Source of the DNA: Loxodes magnus
Lineage: Eukaryota; Ciliophora; Karyorelictea; Loxodida; Loxodidae
Reading direction: 5' to 3'
Length of the DNA stretch: 64,000 nucleotides
Assembly: GCA_946699065.1 (NCBI GenBank)
Contig: CAMPDV010000064.1
Span: 372,001 to 436,000, forward strand
In this document: in pieces, positions 24,509 through 37,175 of the stretch
Position numbering within the stretch: the first letter of the stretch is position 1
How the letters are laid out: the number at the start of each line of letters is the position of its first letter
Position numbers and translations under genes: made by a program
Notes under the pieces: generated by a model
Databases searched by the model: none
Told to the model about the DNA's origin: nothing
Seen by the model: the letters and a program-made list of their open reading frames with translations, nothing else

Positions 24509-25666
24509 ATGAATCTGCATAACTATTAGAAGCCTTTCAATCCAGAACTTCGTGAAATGGAATTTAAACTCAATGCTTTGCTAAAGTCTCCTAGCACCTG
24601 CTCTCCTACTAAGATAAGACTTAATTAAGAAAGTACCTCAAGACTTTCTGACACTCTATCCTTCTAAAACGAATAAGGAAAATCTTAGACTAATAAATCG
24701 ACTTAGATTAGTCTAAGAGCTTCTAATAGATAGCCTATGGATAAAATCCATTCTTTCAGTACTTACAATAAGCCTGAGCTCAAGTAAAAGAAAGAGTAAG
24801 TTTAGTCAACTTATGAGTCTTAAAGCACAAGCAGAGATGTTAATTTACTAGTTTCACCTAAAACTTAAGACCAAGAATCGAAATACTTCAGTAAAGAGCT
24901 ACGAGAAATATAAGAAATACGTAAAAACCTCAAAATTAACTAGACTAAATCTTAAAGAGAATACATGCAAGTTAAATCTGAAAGAAATCGTTCGGATCTT
25001 GAGTAGTAGCTAGCTGAAAGTAAGTTGATTGAGCTCAACATTTTGATTAACAACATGAAGCAGTAAGATTTGTAGAATCTACCTCCAATGTAATTAATAA
25101 TATAGATACACAGAAAGCTTGCTAAAATTCGCTCAAGTAGTACTAAGGAAAATCCCTTGATCTTATTTAAGAGACTTATTAAGTACTTAATATTTATTAG
25201 TATTATTTGGTATTAAAAGTCCTAATTAAGTTATAAGCCAATTATGAAAAAGAAAGATAAACTGGCTGAATTACTAAATAGGTCTTCATTCTTGAAGTTT
25301 GTAAAGTAATAAACTTGTCTATCTATAAGTCTTTTAATCCCTATCTTGCTTAGTATAAAGCTAAGATAAAAATCAGTTTCTTTCATTAATAATTTAGCAG
25401 TATAAGAGCTTTAAAAAAAGGATTCAAGCCTAAGACTCTCAAATATAGTTTTACTATTAATAAGCTTGATTTTTATTAATACGCACTACGCTTAAAATAA
25501 TCTAGCTATAAAACTAGGTAAAATATATCCTCTTTATGATATAGAAAATTCAGATCTGAAGTTTAGCTTTATACATTCAAAAAGTCTATCTAAAATCTTC
25601 TTACTTCTGGACTTATCTCAATTAAAAGAGTTAGTAATTATAATTTTTATTTTAGCGTTAAAATGA
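24509..25666 (+). CDS. Hypothetical protein with coiled coil and C-terminal hydrophobic segments
   Basis: 385 codons from ATG 24509 to TGA 25664-25666 without a single internal TGA; the frame is in fact TGA-free from 24137, about 510 codons, which is very unlikely by chance. The N-terminal third is Ser/Thr/Gln-rich, residues ~150-210 form a charged coiled coil (SKELREIQEIRKNLK, then ERNRSDLEQQLAESK), and the C-terminal part has hydrophobic stretches (YLIFISIIWY, ISLLIPILLS, LLLISLIF) that could span a membrane. The true start may lie upstream in the open frame. No family recognised. Confidence 0.55.
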
Positions 25667-26561
25667 CCAAAATAGGCAATATATACAGTTGCGTCATTTC
25701 ATATGTAAGTCTAATCTTCTATTGCATAGTTTAAAATATCTTATTTTAAGAATAAAAGTCAGCTTTTTATTAATCAAATTGTGCTTTTGAATAACGCTTT
25801 CTTTTTATCCTTAGTTAAGAAGACTTACATACAATTTAACTATAGACATATGATTATTACCAGAAAGAGATCAAGTTTTTAATCCTTAATTATGTGAGGC
25901 TTTCTATCCTGGTTATTTAATAGATTCAGATGAACCTTATTTATATGTGAATGGTAGCTTTGTGTAAATAAATAAATTACATAGAATATTTCTTCTTTCT
26001 TTCTATTATCACAGGTAAATCTTCTAATGATCTACTCTTCGTTTCTATCAGCTAAAGCAGTCTCATCTTATTTTCTTTTATGCTGGTTTATTTTTTACTC
26101 ATCTCACTTTGGGAAGAAGGAGAACTGATTTAAGAATCTCCATTGTTCTTGTTAACGACTAATTAAGTGTGAAGATTATTTCTTTCAGTAGTGAGTTCTT
26201 GATGGTTGAGGGATAGATTTAGCTTAACATCTGTAAATTTGAAAATATCTTATTGGGTTAATTCTTAGCCACCTAGTTGCAAAGTACCTGTTGTATCCAT
26301 TGATGAGATTGATTTTTTCTAATTAATTTGATCTTCCTAATTTTATCAAAATAAGCATCCAAAGCAGAATCTCAGTATTTTTGACATTTCTTTAAATAGC
26401 TTCAATCAACTTTTCTTACGAAAATACAAGCAGCTAATTAAAATACCCAGATATGAAAAGTTAATATCTAATAGACTAAATGAGATTTCTAACTATGGCC
26501 TAGCTTTATGTTATTGATAGTTATATATTAACTTAAGATAAACACTTTATATAATATATGA
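25667..26561. other. Gene-free spacer
   Basis: Nothing supported on either strand. Confidence 0.4.
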
Positions 26562-27134
26562 TCAATATAGTACTAGCAATGATATAGATTTTGGATTTTT
26601 AGATATATAAATAGTTCTAATGAGGCTCTTTTATGAATGACTGATATGATATCTCAATTACTTCTATAAATATATATGTCTTAAAGCATTCCTTATTATT
26701 TAATTTAAGATTACCATTTAGATATCATCTAAATCTTTCTTTCCTCTTTATAGATATCTTAATAAATGATGTAAAATAAAGCTATTTTAGTATCTTTACT
26801 TATTAAGATTTAATATCCTTTAAAACTAAAACCGATGCTGTTAACGTTTTCCTTCTTGATTTATATTTGTTCTGCTTTTAATTAGGATGGTATTATCTTT
26901 AGGCTTTATCTTCTTTTTCTTTTCTCTTCTGTAATAGATTTTGTTTTAAAGACTATTAGACGATAGCTTAATTTTTTTGCTCATGGCTTCTATAGCCATC
27001 CTTTTTCTTCTCTTCCGTTTTAAGATTAAGTTTATTTCTCTTTGTGGCATTTTATTCTTAATTAACTTGAAACTGACTTTCACTAGCTTAAGATGATTAT
27101 TACCTTCATGTAAGATCCTATACTCTTTCTTCAT
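26562..27134 (-). CDS. Hypothetical small basic protein
   Basis: 190 codons from ATG 27132-27134 to TGA 26562-26564, free of internal TGA. Very rich in Lys, Arg and Ile; basic clusters KRKRRKRM and RREKKKKIKP suggest a nuclear or nucleic-acid-binding product if real. A second in-frame ATG lies slightly upstream. No domain recognised. Confidence 0.35.
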
Positions 27135-28182
27135 CTATCCGTTTTATCTAAATAGCATTTCTACTATCTATCACCAATACCTTAGGAATTCCTAAAACCA
27201 AGATAGTTTCTCATTCAACTACTTCTCTTTTTCTTTTCCTAAATTCTATTATCTAATATACTTTATTTAGCCAATATAATTATAATCACCCATACTTATA
27301 TAGCAGTTATTTTAATATCCTATCTAATTAGCTAAAAGTAACTAATGTAATTAACTTCTTTTATTAAATACTTTAATCTTCTTAATAATACTTAACTCCC
27401 TAGTTCCCTTAAAAGGCTTACTTATCTTATTAGTAACACTATAGATATTTGAGTCTTTAAGAGATCTATATCTTTAGTTGTTGTAACTTGTATAGATATC
27501 CTTATGTTATATATAAGACTTTTATATGTCCTATTAGCTTAATCATAGTAATAAGTAAAGCTTTATGTGTATTAGAGGCACTTACTTGATTCTATTTTAT
27601 AATCACATCCTTCTTTTCGATCATCACTCCTACCATTTCTTAACTTAGCATTTGTATCAGATTCATACTTTTCGCTTTCCTTTTACCTCTCCTTTAGTTT
27701 ACCTAATGTTACCCTACAAAAATTTATCCCTTTCTCCTTTCCTTAAAGTAGCCTTCTTAACAGAGTCGAAATATATAAAAGACTGCAACATTTAAACAAT
27801 CACTTCTATATTAAAAGCAGCAAAGAACTAGCATTTAGTTACTTATCGAGTCTAATCTAATATAAAGCACACTTAACAAGCTTTGAGCTAAAATGGAATT
27901 AATAACCCTATACTAATAGTCTAGATGTTAAGTAAGTTATACATAAGATATAAAAAGAGAGAGTGTGTATAATAGTATTTACCACTTAGTGGGATATAAA
28001 AAGAGATTTCTTTAATCAGCAAATAATAATATAAAAAGTATGCTCTAAAGGATATTAGAAGACTGTTATACTATTAGGAAATTTGTAACTTTAAACTTAA
28101 CTCTGAAATTTAAAATTAGAACGGAAGGAAATTTTCTTTCATAGCTTTTTCAAAAATTTTGAAAATCAAAAGGCCTTAGAAG
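27135..28182. other. Gene-free spacer
   Basis: Nothing supported. Confidence 0.4.
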
Positions 28183-29217
28183 ATGCTAATTTTACAAGCT
28201 TAAAAGACAAGAAGATAACTTAGCAAAGTCAAAAATAAGCTATTGACTTAATAAATTCTTGAAAGCTAAAAAAATCGTGTAGTCAGTATTAAAAGTGGCT
28301 TGATAGATGATAAGCGACTTTAGTTTTAATAAGCACTAATATCGTATAATTAGTACTTAAATAGCTACTTTAATGAAGGATCTTATTACTGTATTTATAC
28401 TACTAAAGATATTAAAGTTTTAGGCTTAGATTTTAGAAAGATAGATAGATAAATAAATTTGAAGTAGGTTGTTGAAGTCGAATTAGGGCATTGAAAAAAT
28501 ATATTAAATAAACTCATATTTACATTATACAATCAAAGGTTGTCCTAGAAATTAAGTTTCCTGTTGCACTACATAAATTAGCTTTTCATTTGTTATGAGT
28601 ACTAAAGCTCTTACAACTAATTAAATTCCTATATAGGAATTGGACTAAAAGGGGATATTGATTCTTATATGCTGGGTATATCTGAATTATCGGCAGTCGA
28701 AATGCTCGTGTTTAGTGTGTTCTTTCTTTAAAGCTTCCAATAAAAGGGATCTATATCTGAACTTTAGCTCTCCTGTAGTATGTTTTATTCTATTGGGTTT
28801 GAAGTTCTTGAAGGCGCAAGGCTTTATTTTTTAGCACTTTAACTGCTTTTTCCAAGTCATTTTTTATTATTATTCATTATGCCAAATACTTCCTCCAAGG
28901 TTTCTCTGTAATCAAAATTAGAAGTGCTGCTTTAACAAGCAGGTGTTTCGAAAGGAGTATGAGTATGGTACTAATTCCTAATAGGTTGAGGTGAGGTAAC
29001 GAAGAAACTGAAGTCTTAGTTGCTTACGCTTAGAGAGGGTTCTTGACAGGACATAGTTAGAATTTTATAAATATACGTCAATTAAATCTTTAAAAAGGAT
29101 ATGGCTGGTATTTTAAATTAATTACAGACTATTAAAATTAAACTCTAACCACTTTACCATACTTAAATGGTCTTACCCAATCCTTACAGATTTGTACAAG
29201 TATAGTAAGACATGTGA
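28183..29217 (+). CDS. Hypothetical protein, orphan
   Basis: 344 codons from ATG 28183 to TGA 29215-29217. Internal TGA fall in plausible Trp contexts (LGH-W-KNI, GV-W-VWYQF, LIG-W-GEV, GS-W-QDI), one of them next to a normal TGG. Base composition rises to ~40% GC at 28650-29050, as in other coding parts of the window. The middle is hydrophobic with mixed polar residues (MLVFSVFFLQSF, YFLALQLLFPSHFLLLF), possibly two membrane segments. No family recognised. Confidence 0.4.
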
Positions 29218-29670
29218 ATACTAAGTAACTATATGCATGATAAATCTAGTCTACTCAAAACTAGGGTTTAGTTCATTTTCGGATTCTAACAAGCAGAGTA
29301 TGTAATTAGAATCTATTATAGCTAAAGCTTGTCAACCATATTTAAACCTAGGTAGTATTTAATAAAAACGTTTCTTAATAATTCATATTTAAACGTTTAG
29401 CCATACAAACCAATATTAAATCCCATATAATATATGTATAAACCATATCACCAGCATTAGCTATTAACTTATTAATGAGTTCATTAACAACCTTAATACT
29501 CAAAGTTATATACATCACATCAGTTCAGTAGTAGCCTAGTTTAGAGACTTGGTAGTTGAGTATTTAGATAGCTCTAAATAGTGGGAGTAATTAGTAGTTT
29601 AAAGCTAATTACTACCCTTACTTTACTTCTTATATCCTCATTTTGTCTTTTATGGTTACATATTTTTAGC
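29218..29670. other. Spacer
   Basis: Nothing supported. Confidence 0.4.
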
Positions 29671-30522
29671 ATGATAACTATAATACTATACTACCAATTT
29701 TCTCTTACTCAAGGTTATAAAACTAAAATTACTGGAATTGAAGCACGAATAGCAAGATTAGTAAATAGATGGGCTTATAACAAAGCAAAACTAGGTTTAA
29801 TTAATTATTGTCAGCTTTTAGATTAAAATTATGCAGGATATGTTACTAGTTAGATGTATCAGCCTATATACTAAGGGATTTTATTGGCTAGGGAAATACT
29901 GCTAAACATTTTGTGCTGAAAGAGCGATATTAATGATATTGTAAGATGTAGAAGGGAAGGAACTTGAGATTTGTTATAAAGTATGATTAATGAAGTATTG
30001 ATCTTAGCTGCAGAATGGGAAAAAGAAGATCTTTTTAAGCAAAAAGTTTTCTGTGATGCTATTCATTGATATTTTAGACTGTATTATAAGCTTCATTTTA
30101 GTAATTTATCAGCTCTTTTATTAAAATTAGCTTTAAAAGCTTTATTCAGGGAAATAGGACTAACTATATATATGTATGATATTACATATTATTTAGTGAG
30201 ATTTTATAATCAACGGTAGCTTTAAATCGTGATATGCCAATTAGAATAGGAAACTAAATCCCCATCAAATTAAGCATATTCTAATTTTAATTGAACTTAT
30301 CATACTCAGAAGCTTAAATTATCAAAATTTTTATCTTAGATGTAAGGAAAAATTTCAATTAGTACCATAAGTAAATTAACGCTAAGTAATATAAAGAGTT
30401 ATCAAAGTACTAAATGGTTATATGAGTTAACACCTTTTATTTAGACTATTAAATATGCTTTATATTTAATAAGTAGTTAGAGAGGTAAATTATTGGATAT
30501 TTATTAGAAGTATAATTTATGA
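29671..30522 (+). CDS. Hypothetical protein, orphan
   Basis: 283 codons from ATG 29671 to TGA 30520-30522. The frame starts with a hydrophobic segment (the open frame before the ATG is also hydrophobic), then a helical domain with VNRWAYNKAKLGLINY, AAEWEKEDLFKQK and SALLLKLALKALF. Four internal TGA fit Trp (LC-W-KSD, GT-W-DLL, IH-W-YFR, FN-W-TYH). It could be a small membrane-associated helical protein. No family recognised. Confidence 0.4.
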
Positions 30523-31537
30523 CTTTCAATTAAGATGAGCATTCATAATTTTTATCCTCTTATTTACTTAAGATTACTCTATTCCTTCAGACTCAGCTTT
30601 TTTCGCTATTAACTAAAATTGACTTCATTTTACAATCCTTTATAAGCCAATGTTAGGCCGAGTTTAAACTAGTTTGAATTTATAAGTTTAGGCTTAGAAG
30701 TTTCATTCAATATGCAGAGTTTTTATCCTTCTGATTATATAGATAAATTGAACTATTTAGTTTTTATCTTTATCAATATTAATCATTTTTTCCGTTTTTT
30801 TTTGTTTTATACTAAGAATCTCTTATTATGGATATATTTATCTTCTAAATAGTCAGATTTTTTGCCTTCCTAATATTATTTTTAACTAGCACTATGTGCT
30901 TTCATAGTTATAACTTTCAAAATCTATAAGCTATCTTAATTTCATCTGCGTGGTATTTCTTTAAAACATCTCTAATTTAAATAAGCTTTTTAATAGATTT
31001 TTTGAGCATTCACAATCGTTCACTTGGCATGTCTCCCTCTGCTTTTATGCAAGTTTTGTTTCTTAACACTTGTAGAGTAAAATATTCTTTAGAATTCAGC
31101 TCTCCAGATATCTACTAACTTCAATTTTTTTATTTCGTTTAAGTTCTTTCAAAACTGTTTGTCTGTTAATTTTAAGTCTGATAATATAGATATTTCTGCC
31201 AGTTTAATCTTCTCTATTTAGGAATTAAAATTCAATTTTTAGCCTTTTAACTTAACTATCGCTATACAACTCTTCTACTTCAACTGTTGAATGATTTTAT
31301 AAATCAGTTTGTATCTGATAATCCCTTTGACTTAATTTACTACTCTACTAAGCTTCAGGAATCTCTAAATATATGTTATCTGATGTGGTGTCAATTTATT
31401 TATAGCAACCGTCTAAGTATCTTTTCCTATCCCCTATCTATAAAGCTAAAAACTCTCATTCTAATGTTTGCTTGTATATGTAAAGATATCATAAGCAGCA
31501 TGATTTTCTAGTGAATAAATAAGAAAAAATATATAAA
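30523..31537. other. Spacer
   Basis: No gene supported. Confidence 0.4.
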
Positions 31538-31714
31538 ATGCTGAGTTTGCAAATAGCCTATAGAAACTTACTAATGAAAGGAATTCAGCTCAATCTACCT
31601 TTCATTTTCAACATTTCAACCATGACTAGGTGGAAGCTTAAAATGAAGAAGCATAGAAGAGAAAAAAGAAGGGCTAAGATGCTAGCAGATCTCAGAAGCA
31701 TGGGAAAAAAATGA
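31538..31714 (+). CDS. Mitochondrial ribosomal protein mS38-like (AURKAIP1/COX24 family)
   Basis: A 58-codon gene starting MLSLQIAYRNLLMKG and ending MTRWKLKMKKHRREKRRAKM... before TGA 31712-31714. The C-terminal ~30 residues follow the compact mS38 signature (KRR-x-KM-x-KH-x-x-x-K(R)R-x-K), the known small mitoribosomal subunit protein of the AURKAIP1/COX24 family, which is conserved only in this short basic tail. The N-terminus would serve as a mitochondrial presequence. A second in-frame ATG exists at 31574. The assignment rests on the motif alone. Confidence 0.5.
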   Translation: MLSLQIAYRNLLMKGIQLNLPFIFNISTMTRWKLKMKKHRREKRRAKMLADLRSMGKK

Positions 31715-32317
31715 TTTTTACTTTAAAAATTTATTCTAATCAGTTAGACTGGGTATCGCTTATTTCTATCTCAACTATAAACTAATAACTCTAATCTGCT
31801 TTTAAGTTCAGTAAAACCATCCTATACCATTCGCTGCTCACTTACTCCCTTTAATTAAAAATAGAAGTTTAATAGTTTAAATCTTAGTCTCTTTCCTTAT
31901 TTTTAGTTGATAGAGATTAATCAGTTTTCTGTCTTAAACCTAGAGATAAATGTATATGTATTTAAACTTTTGACTCTCTATCGACTAACTGTATCATACA
32001 ATTATATTGCACAACTATTTTCTTAATTCTCAGTTAAGTAAACTTGAGATAGAATCCCCTATAAACACTTCCAGCTTCTTTCTATCAGATGCTGCTCCTT
32101 TTATCATATCATGCTCTAACTAATGAGACTACTCTTTTACTTAATCAATATTAAGCTTAAATTGCTTTGATAAAGGAAGAATTATATAAAAGGATAGCAT
32201 TTATGGGTTATAATGATAGACTGAGAAAGTTTTCAAAAGAGTCAGATTTTAATAGTTTAGCATTGAAGGAATTAAGGATATTAGAGGTGGAAATATAAAA
32301 TAAGTAAAGAAGGTAGA
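31715..32317. other. Spacer
   Basis: A short coding-like frame at 32203-32300 may be an upstream exon of the next gene; not resolved. Confidence 0.35.
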
Positions 32318-33439
32318 ATGAGTAAATGTATTGGTGTCTTAGCCAATGTTAAGGACTTACTTTAGATAAATAGCAATGCTTTATAAGAACTTAAGGTAGC
32401 CACACAAGATTTTAAATCAGAAAGAATAGATAAACTAGATAATTTGGAAATATTTGGAATGCTTTTTCTGTTAGGTGCAATTAAAGATGTGAGCAGATTA
32501 TGGTAAACTAGGAAAATTGCGATTGATAAGGAGCTCAATAAAGCTAGAAGTATTAGACTGCTTATTTTATCACTTTAAGGTAAGTTAGCTGAACAAATAA
32601 TAATAGATTGAAATAGCCAAGAAGTAAAACCTTTATTCAAATAGCCATCTTTCTCAAAGCTATTCAAGAGTATTAATGATTAAAGTTTAGCTTTCAAGGG
32701 AATGTTTATAACTCTCCAATTAAAAGCGACCAGGATTGTAATTGATACTTTTAATCTGACAAATTGAGCCAATAAGAATGAGAGTTCCACAATGTGAATT
32801 AATGATAATATTCTGAAATCGTTAAACCATAACTAGGTAATGGAAAGCGTAATAGCTAAATGTAGGATTTGAAATGAAACGATTCTTTAATAAATAGCTA
32901 GCAAAGCTTTAGATCAAATATTAGTTCTAAAGCTAAAAACTGAGGCAGAACTAAGTAAATTGATTATGCTTTATTATGTGAATCTAAAAGTAAATCTAAT
33001 CAAAGCACAAAGAAAAAAGGTATCTTCTATAGTGGTATAAAAGGAATATACTAAAGAAAGATACAAAGTTCAATAATATAGATATGAAGTTAAAATTAAA
33101 ATGGTTCAAACTACTTAAAATTATAGATAAAGGAATCTATAGTAAATAAGATATACCTAGTGTTAAATCATAGGGTCTCTTTAATTAGTTTGGCTTTAAA
33201 TTTAAAATTAAAAGAGTAAAATTTAACTATTTTGGTTTGGTATCTTGGTAGTTATAATACAGTAAAGTTAATTAAAGATACTAAGATATTTTTATAGATA
33301 AAGGGAATTAAAAAACCATAGATATAATCAAATCTTGAGTAAGCATTTAAGATAATCAATTGCCTTGCGAAAAAGAAAGGAAGCTACTTTTCTCAAAAAA
33401 CTGATAAACAACTCTAATTCTTAAAATGGAGTGGGATGA
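32318..33439 (+). CDS. Hypothetical helical protein
   Basis: Frame of 374 codons from ATG 32318 to TGA 33437-33439. The first ~260 residues read as a well-behaved helical protein (KVATQDFKSERIDKLDNLEI, EVKPLFKQPSFSKLFKSI) with four TGA in plausible Trp contexts (IID-W-NSQ, LTN-W-ANK, STM-W-IND, CRI-W-NET). After ~33100 the composition becomes Gln/Lys-rich and less convincing, so the real end may be earlier or behind an undetected intron. No family recognised. Confidence 0.4.
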
Positions 33440-33781
33440 TAATATGCTGCCTTGGAGCATAAGACCTCAGATATGTTTAGACTGATAATAAAAAGAGAAG
33501 AGACTACAATATTTTATCACTATAACTTATAAATCCCTAACTCTAAAAACTAATCACATAAAATACATCAATAGCATTCTTAATGGACTAGTTTATTTAA
33601 GTAATTTACAGGATCATTTTAAATATCCCTTCATAATCATAAGACACATCAAAATTATAATGATTACAAGAGAAAGTAAGAGTCTCTACTAATCTAAGCA
33701 AAGCCTTTCTTCTTACTACTAAATTATATTATTCAACAGTTAGTAAATGCATTTAAAGTCTTATTACCAAAATGATCCAAA

Positions 33782-35746
33782 ATGCAAAACTAACCTTAAT
33801 CATTTAATTACCTTAGAACTTTTTAAAAACTATTTAAGTGATCATAGATATATTTCTCTTAACTGATCAATCACCTCTAAGAGCTCTATTCAAGGATAGA
33901 AGCAGAGAAGCAAAATTTGATAAAGATCTGAGGGTTAAGTGTAAGATACATTGAAGCCTTATATTATACAAGTTATAAAGATATAAAGTAGCTAGAAAGC
34001 AATAAAGGATATTTAAATTTAATCTAACGCTAAGTTATTTTATAAATGCAAGGGGATAATTCACTTGAGAATTACATACTATAAGAGTCTTTCTATATGA
34101 AATAGTTTAGATCCCTAAAAGTGATATGATATGAAGCTATACGTCTAGCTGACGAGGAAAAACATAAGATTTATGTCTAGCAATTCGTTTCTTTTGACTA
34201 GTAGTGCTTGGATGTAGTGAAGGCAGCTTGTGAATAGTGCTTTTAGTTATTTTAATATAATCCAAATTTCTGCTATATTAGGGAGTAGATAATGGGTAAT
34301 TAAAAGTAGGAGAAAGGAGTAGCGGGTTTGTACACTTTAATTCACTAAGCTTCTAGCAAAGCTATGACACTTGACCAATACTTTTAGTAGAACAAGCAAG
34401 GAATTCCTGAAGAAAAGGTATTATAAATAGCTAAGTAACTTATAGAAATAAGTGCATAACTATAGGAGAGTTCTATTTTCATTGAAGACATCGTTCCTCC
34501 TTTAATTGTTATAGATTAAAACTAAGTTAAACTGCTAGACTTCGGAAGTCATTTTATAATGCACCCTGACTTTAAAAAAGATATTCGAATAAACTGCAAA
34601 TGGTTCCAATCGAACTCTTAGTTTCTATCACCTGAACTGTATGGTTAGATCAAGAACTAGAATAGTTAGATTGAAGTTGATCCTTTAAAAAGTGGAGTGT
34701 ATTGCTTAGGCATGACTATCTTAAAGGTAGTTTATCCTAATTAGGACTTTTAAGAATTAAACACCTTTCGTGGGATTATCCAGCTATAAACTATAGTTAA
34801 TTCAGTAGAAAGCAACTAAAATCTAGAGATAATAACCTATTTGCTAAACTCCATGCTCTAGCTCTATGAAAAAGATAGGGGTGATTATATTGGCCTGTAG
34901 GAGTTCGTGGCATAGATCCCATCAAGTATTCCTATTATCGACATATCCCCAGAATTCGTGCCTTTTAGTGAACATAGTATCCCTGAAACAGTTCTAGAGA
35001 GGAGCGCAGGAGGAGAGTTTAATAATTATATTACTTTTGAAAGTTAGAGCTAATGAAGCTAGTATGAATCAAATAAGCTTGAGCTATAATAGAGATAATC
35101 CATTAATAACAAAAATAAAGTCGAAGATCTGATCCCAGCAGAGTAATGCTAAACTTTGAATTTAGAATGCGGAATTTTTGAAGGTTAGGTTTAGTAAGGA
35201 AATCCTAATGGAAGAGGAACTCTTACTTTTAAAGATGGCTCTTAGCTATAAGGAGTTTATGTTAATGGAGTGCTAAATGGATTAGGGTATTATAAAGGTA
35301 AAAATGGAGATGAATATTCTGGTCAATTTTAAGATGGTAATTATCATGGAGACGGGATTTTTACTAGTGCTAATGGAATGTAGTACAAAGGGTAGTTTGT
35401 TAAAGGAAAAAGATAAGGATATGGTTTTATCTAGTTTTCTAATGGAAGCAAGTATGTAGGAGAATTTGTCGACAACAAACCATAAGGTAAAGGAATGTTT
35501 ACTGAGTCAAATGGAAAAACTCACAAAGGAACTTATTTTAATGGATAGTGCATAGAAAAAGATACCTCTTAACACTTCTTATATTTATTTTTATATAAAT
35601 TAGCTGAATAAACCAATAGCGTAAGGAATCGCTTATAATAAAACTTATTTCAATATAAGAAAACCTGGATTAAACCTACCAAGATGAAGCTCTTAAAATT
35701 GGTCAAATAAAATTGCGAAATTCTAAAGCTAAAGCAATAAAAATGA
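33782..35746 (+). CDS. Pseudokinase with C-terminal MORN repeats
   Basis: 655 codons if started at ATG 33782; a later in-frame ATG at 34046 would cut into the N-lobe. The kinase-like part keeps DFG (LLDFGSH, Asp at about residue 253), a SPELYG segment in place of APE, and KSGVYCLGMTI of helix F. The region that should read HRDxKPxN is IEDIVPPLIV, and no VAIK Lys is seen, so catalytic residues are missing and a scaffold role is inferred. From about residue 460, five MORN repeats and part of a sixth follow (GRGTLTFKDG, GDGIFTSANG, GYGFIQFSNG, GKGMFTESNG), a module that binds lipids or proteins at membranes and cytoskeleton. Kinase-MORN fusions are common in ciliates. Confidence 0.75.
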
Positions 35747-36058
35747 GGATAGAAAGGAGCATATTTTAACTAAAATTCTATATATAAGATATGAATATGC
35801 AGCCTAGCTAGCAAGGTATAGAGGTTTACAACTACTGGATGCTTTAATTCTTCTTTAAGCAAAAAGTAAAAATAAACAGCTTTTTCAAAACTTTTTCATT
35901 TTGCTTTAGCTCTTATATTTATCTAGTTGCTAAGTATATAAATATCTAATCACTGTGTAATCTTAATAAAATATTCTTTTAATGCTAAGTATGTATAATA
36001 ATGCTTGTAAGCTAGATATACTTACATGGTCATTATAAAGAATGAAGATTGAAGATAT
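35747..36058. other. Convergent intergenic spacer
   Basis: Between the stops of two convergent genes; nothing else seen. Confidence 0.5.
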
Positions 36059-37067
36059 TCAATGAAACCTTTTATCATCTCTTAGTTAATAATTATCCAA
36101 TTCTTGCTAGTCTTATTGAATTACTATATTGATGACATAATCTATTGCTTTAAAAGCCATATTGGATTTCTTTTACTATCTTTCTTCTTTTTCTTGTTTC
36201 TAAGGTATTTGAATTTTGTATAAGGACATAAAAAGAGTGACTTAAGACTCCTCAGGATTTGCTATAACGTATCCTTATAGTTTGATATCTCTTATATTTA
36301 CCCATCCATATTCAGATATTAGCATCTCGTAATCCATATTTTGTTTATTGGCTTTATTCAAAGATTTTTTAGCTAGCAAAAAGTTCAATTTCTTCAAAAT
36401 CTTGAATCTTATTTAAATTTACAGTTTAGCTTTCTCTTGATGCTATTTCAATATATCCAACTGTAATTCCCTATATTTCTTAGCCTATTCATTATTCTAA
36501 TTTTTTCTTTAAGGTTACCATTAAAAACCTCCCTTTTCACTTAATTTATCTAGTTCTAGTTCATGTTAAAGCATCTAAAGCATTCACTTCTTTTCTAGCT
36601 CTTTCATACTCTTTTCGTCCACAAGCGATAGATTTATTATCTTTGCTTAACTCCTAACTGCAATCTTTCAATCCCATTTTCAAATCTCATTTATCATATT
36701 CTTTGCTTATTAACTAAGCCAGAAACTCTTTTCTACTCACTATTAATTTCAAGTTAGCAGTTACAATATACCTCTATAACTAATAAGCCTTAGTACTTAT
36801 TACCTTTATAGCTGTAGTTATTGTCTAATGCTCGAAAGAGAAAAGCGAAGCATTTATTGGGTTGGTGAGTTTAAAGTTAAACTAGCATCACTTGAGACTT
36901 ATAAAGTGAGTTAACTCATCCAAAGCTAAAGAAGCTAAAAGGCGTAAACTCAGTAAATATCTTAGCTTTGATTCTTTATTTTCTGTCTTCTTAGAGATTA
37001 AGAAGTAAGTAACTAGCAAAGCTTAAGAAAGGCAAAGCAGTTATACATATGGAGCTAGCCAGAAGGT
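36059..37067 (-). CDS. Hypothetical coiled-coil protein, exon structure unresolved
   Basis: Two minus-strand frames read as coding. One covers ~37067-36588 (VISTKAYQLQRYIVTANLKL, SRKEFLAQLISKEYDKWDLK, GRKEYERARKE). The other covers ~36575-36059 (RELQLDILKQHQEKAKL, SEYGWVNIRDIKLQGYVI) and ends at TGA 36059-36061. The switch coincides with a 13-nt GT...AG segment (36575-36587) whose removal restores register, but 13 nt is shorter than the introns found elsewhere here, so an assembly indel or another splice choice is possible. The layout is loosely BAR-like, too weak to name. The start is not identified. Confidence 0.4.
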
Positions 37068-37175
37068 ATAAGCTAATTGATAATTCCATTAAGTTAGGTT
37101 ATATCAATATCTTGATATCACTTATTGAAGATAAATGGGATTTACTATTTCAAATTTGATTTGATAAACTAATAA

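Noticed and set aside
28910-29060. GC-rich patch taken at first for a non-coding RNA
   Set aside because: It lies inside a continuous 344-codon frame with Trp-like TGA contexts; the raised GC fits other coding regions.
20483-33400. Polinton, LTR or other large element in the orphan-gene region
   Set aside because: No polymerase, integrase, ATPase, capsid or reverse transcriptase motif and no terminal repeats were seen; the frames remain simply unassigned.
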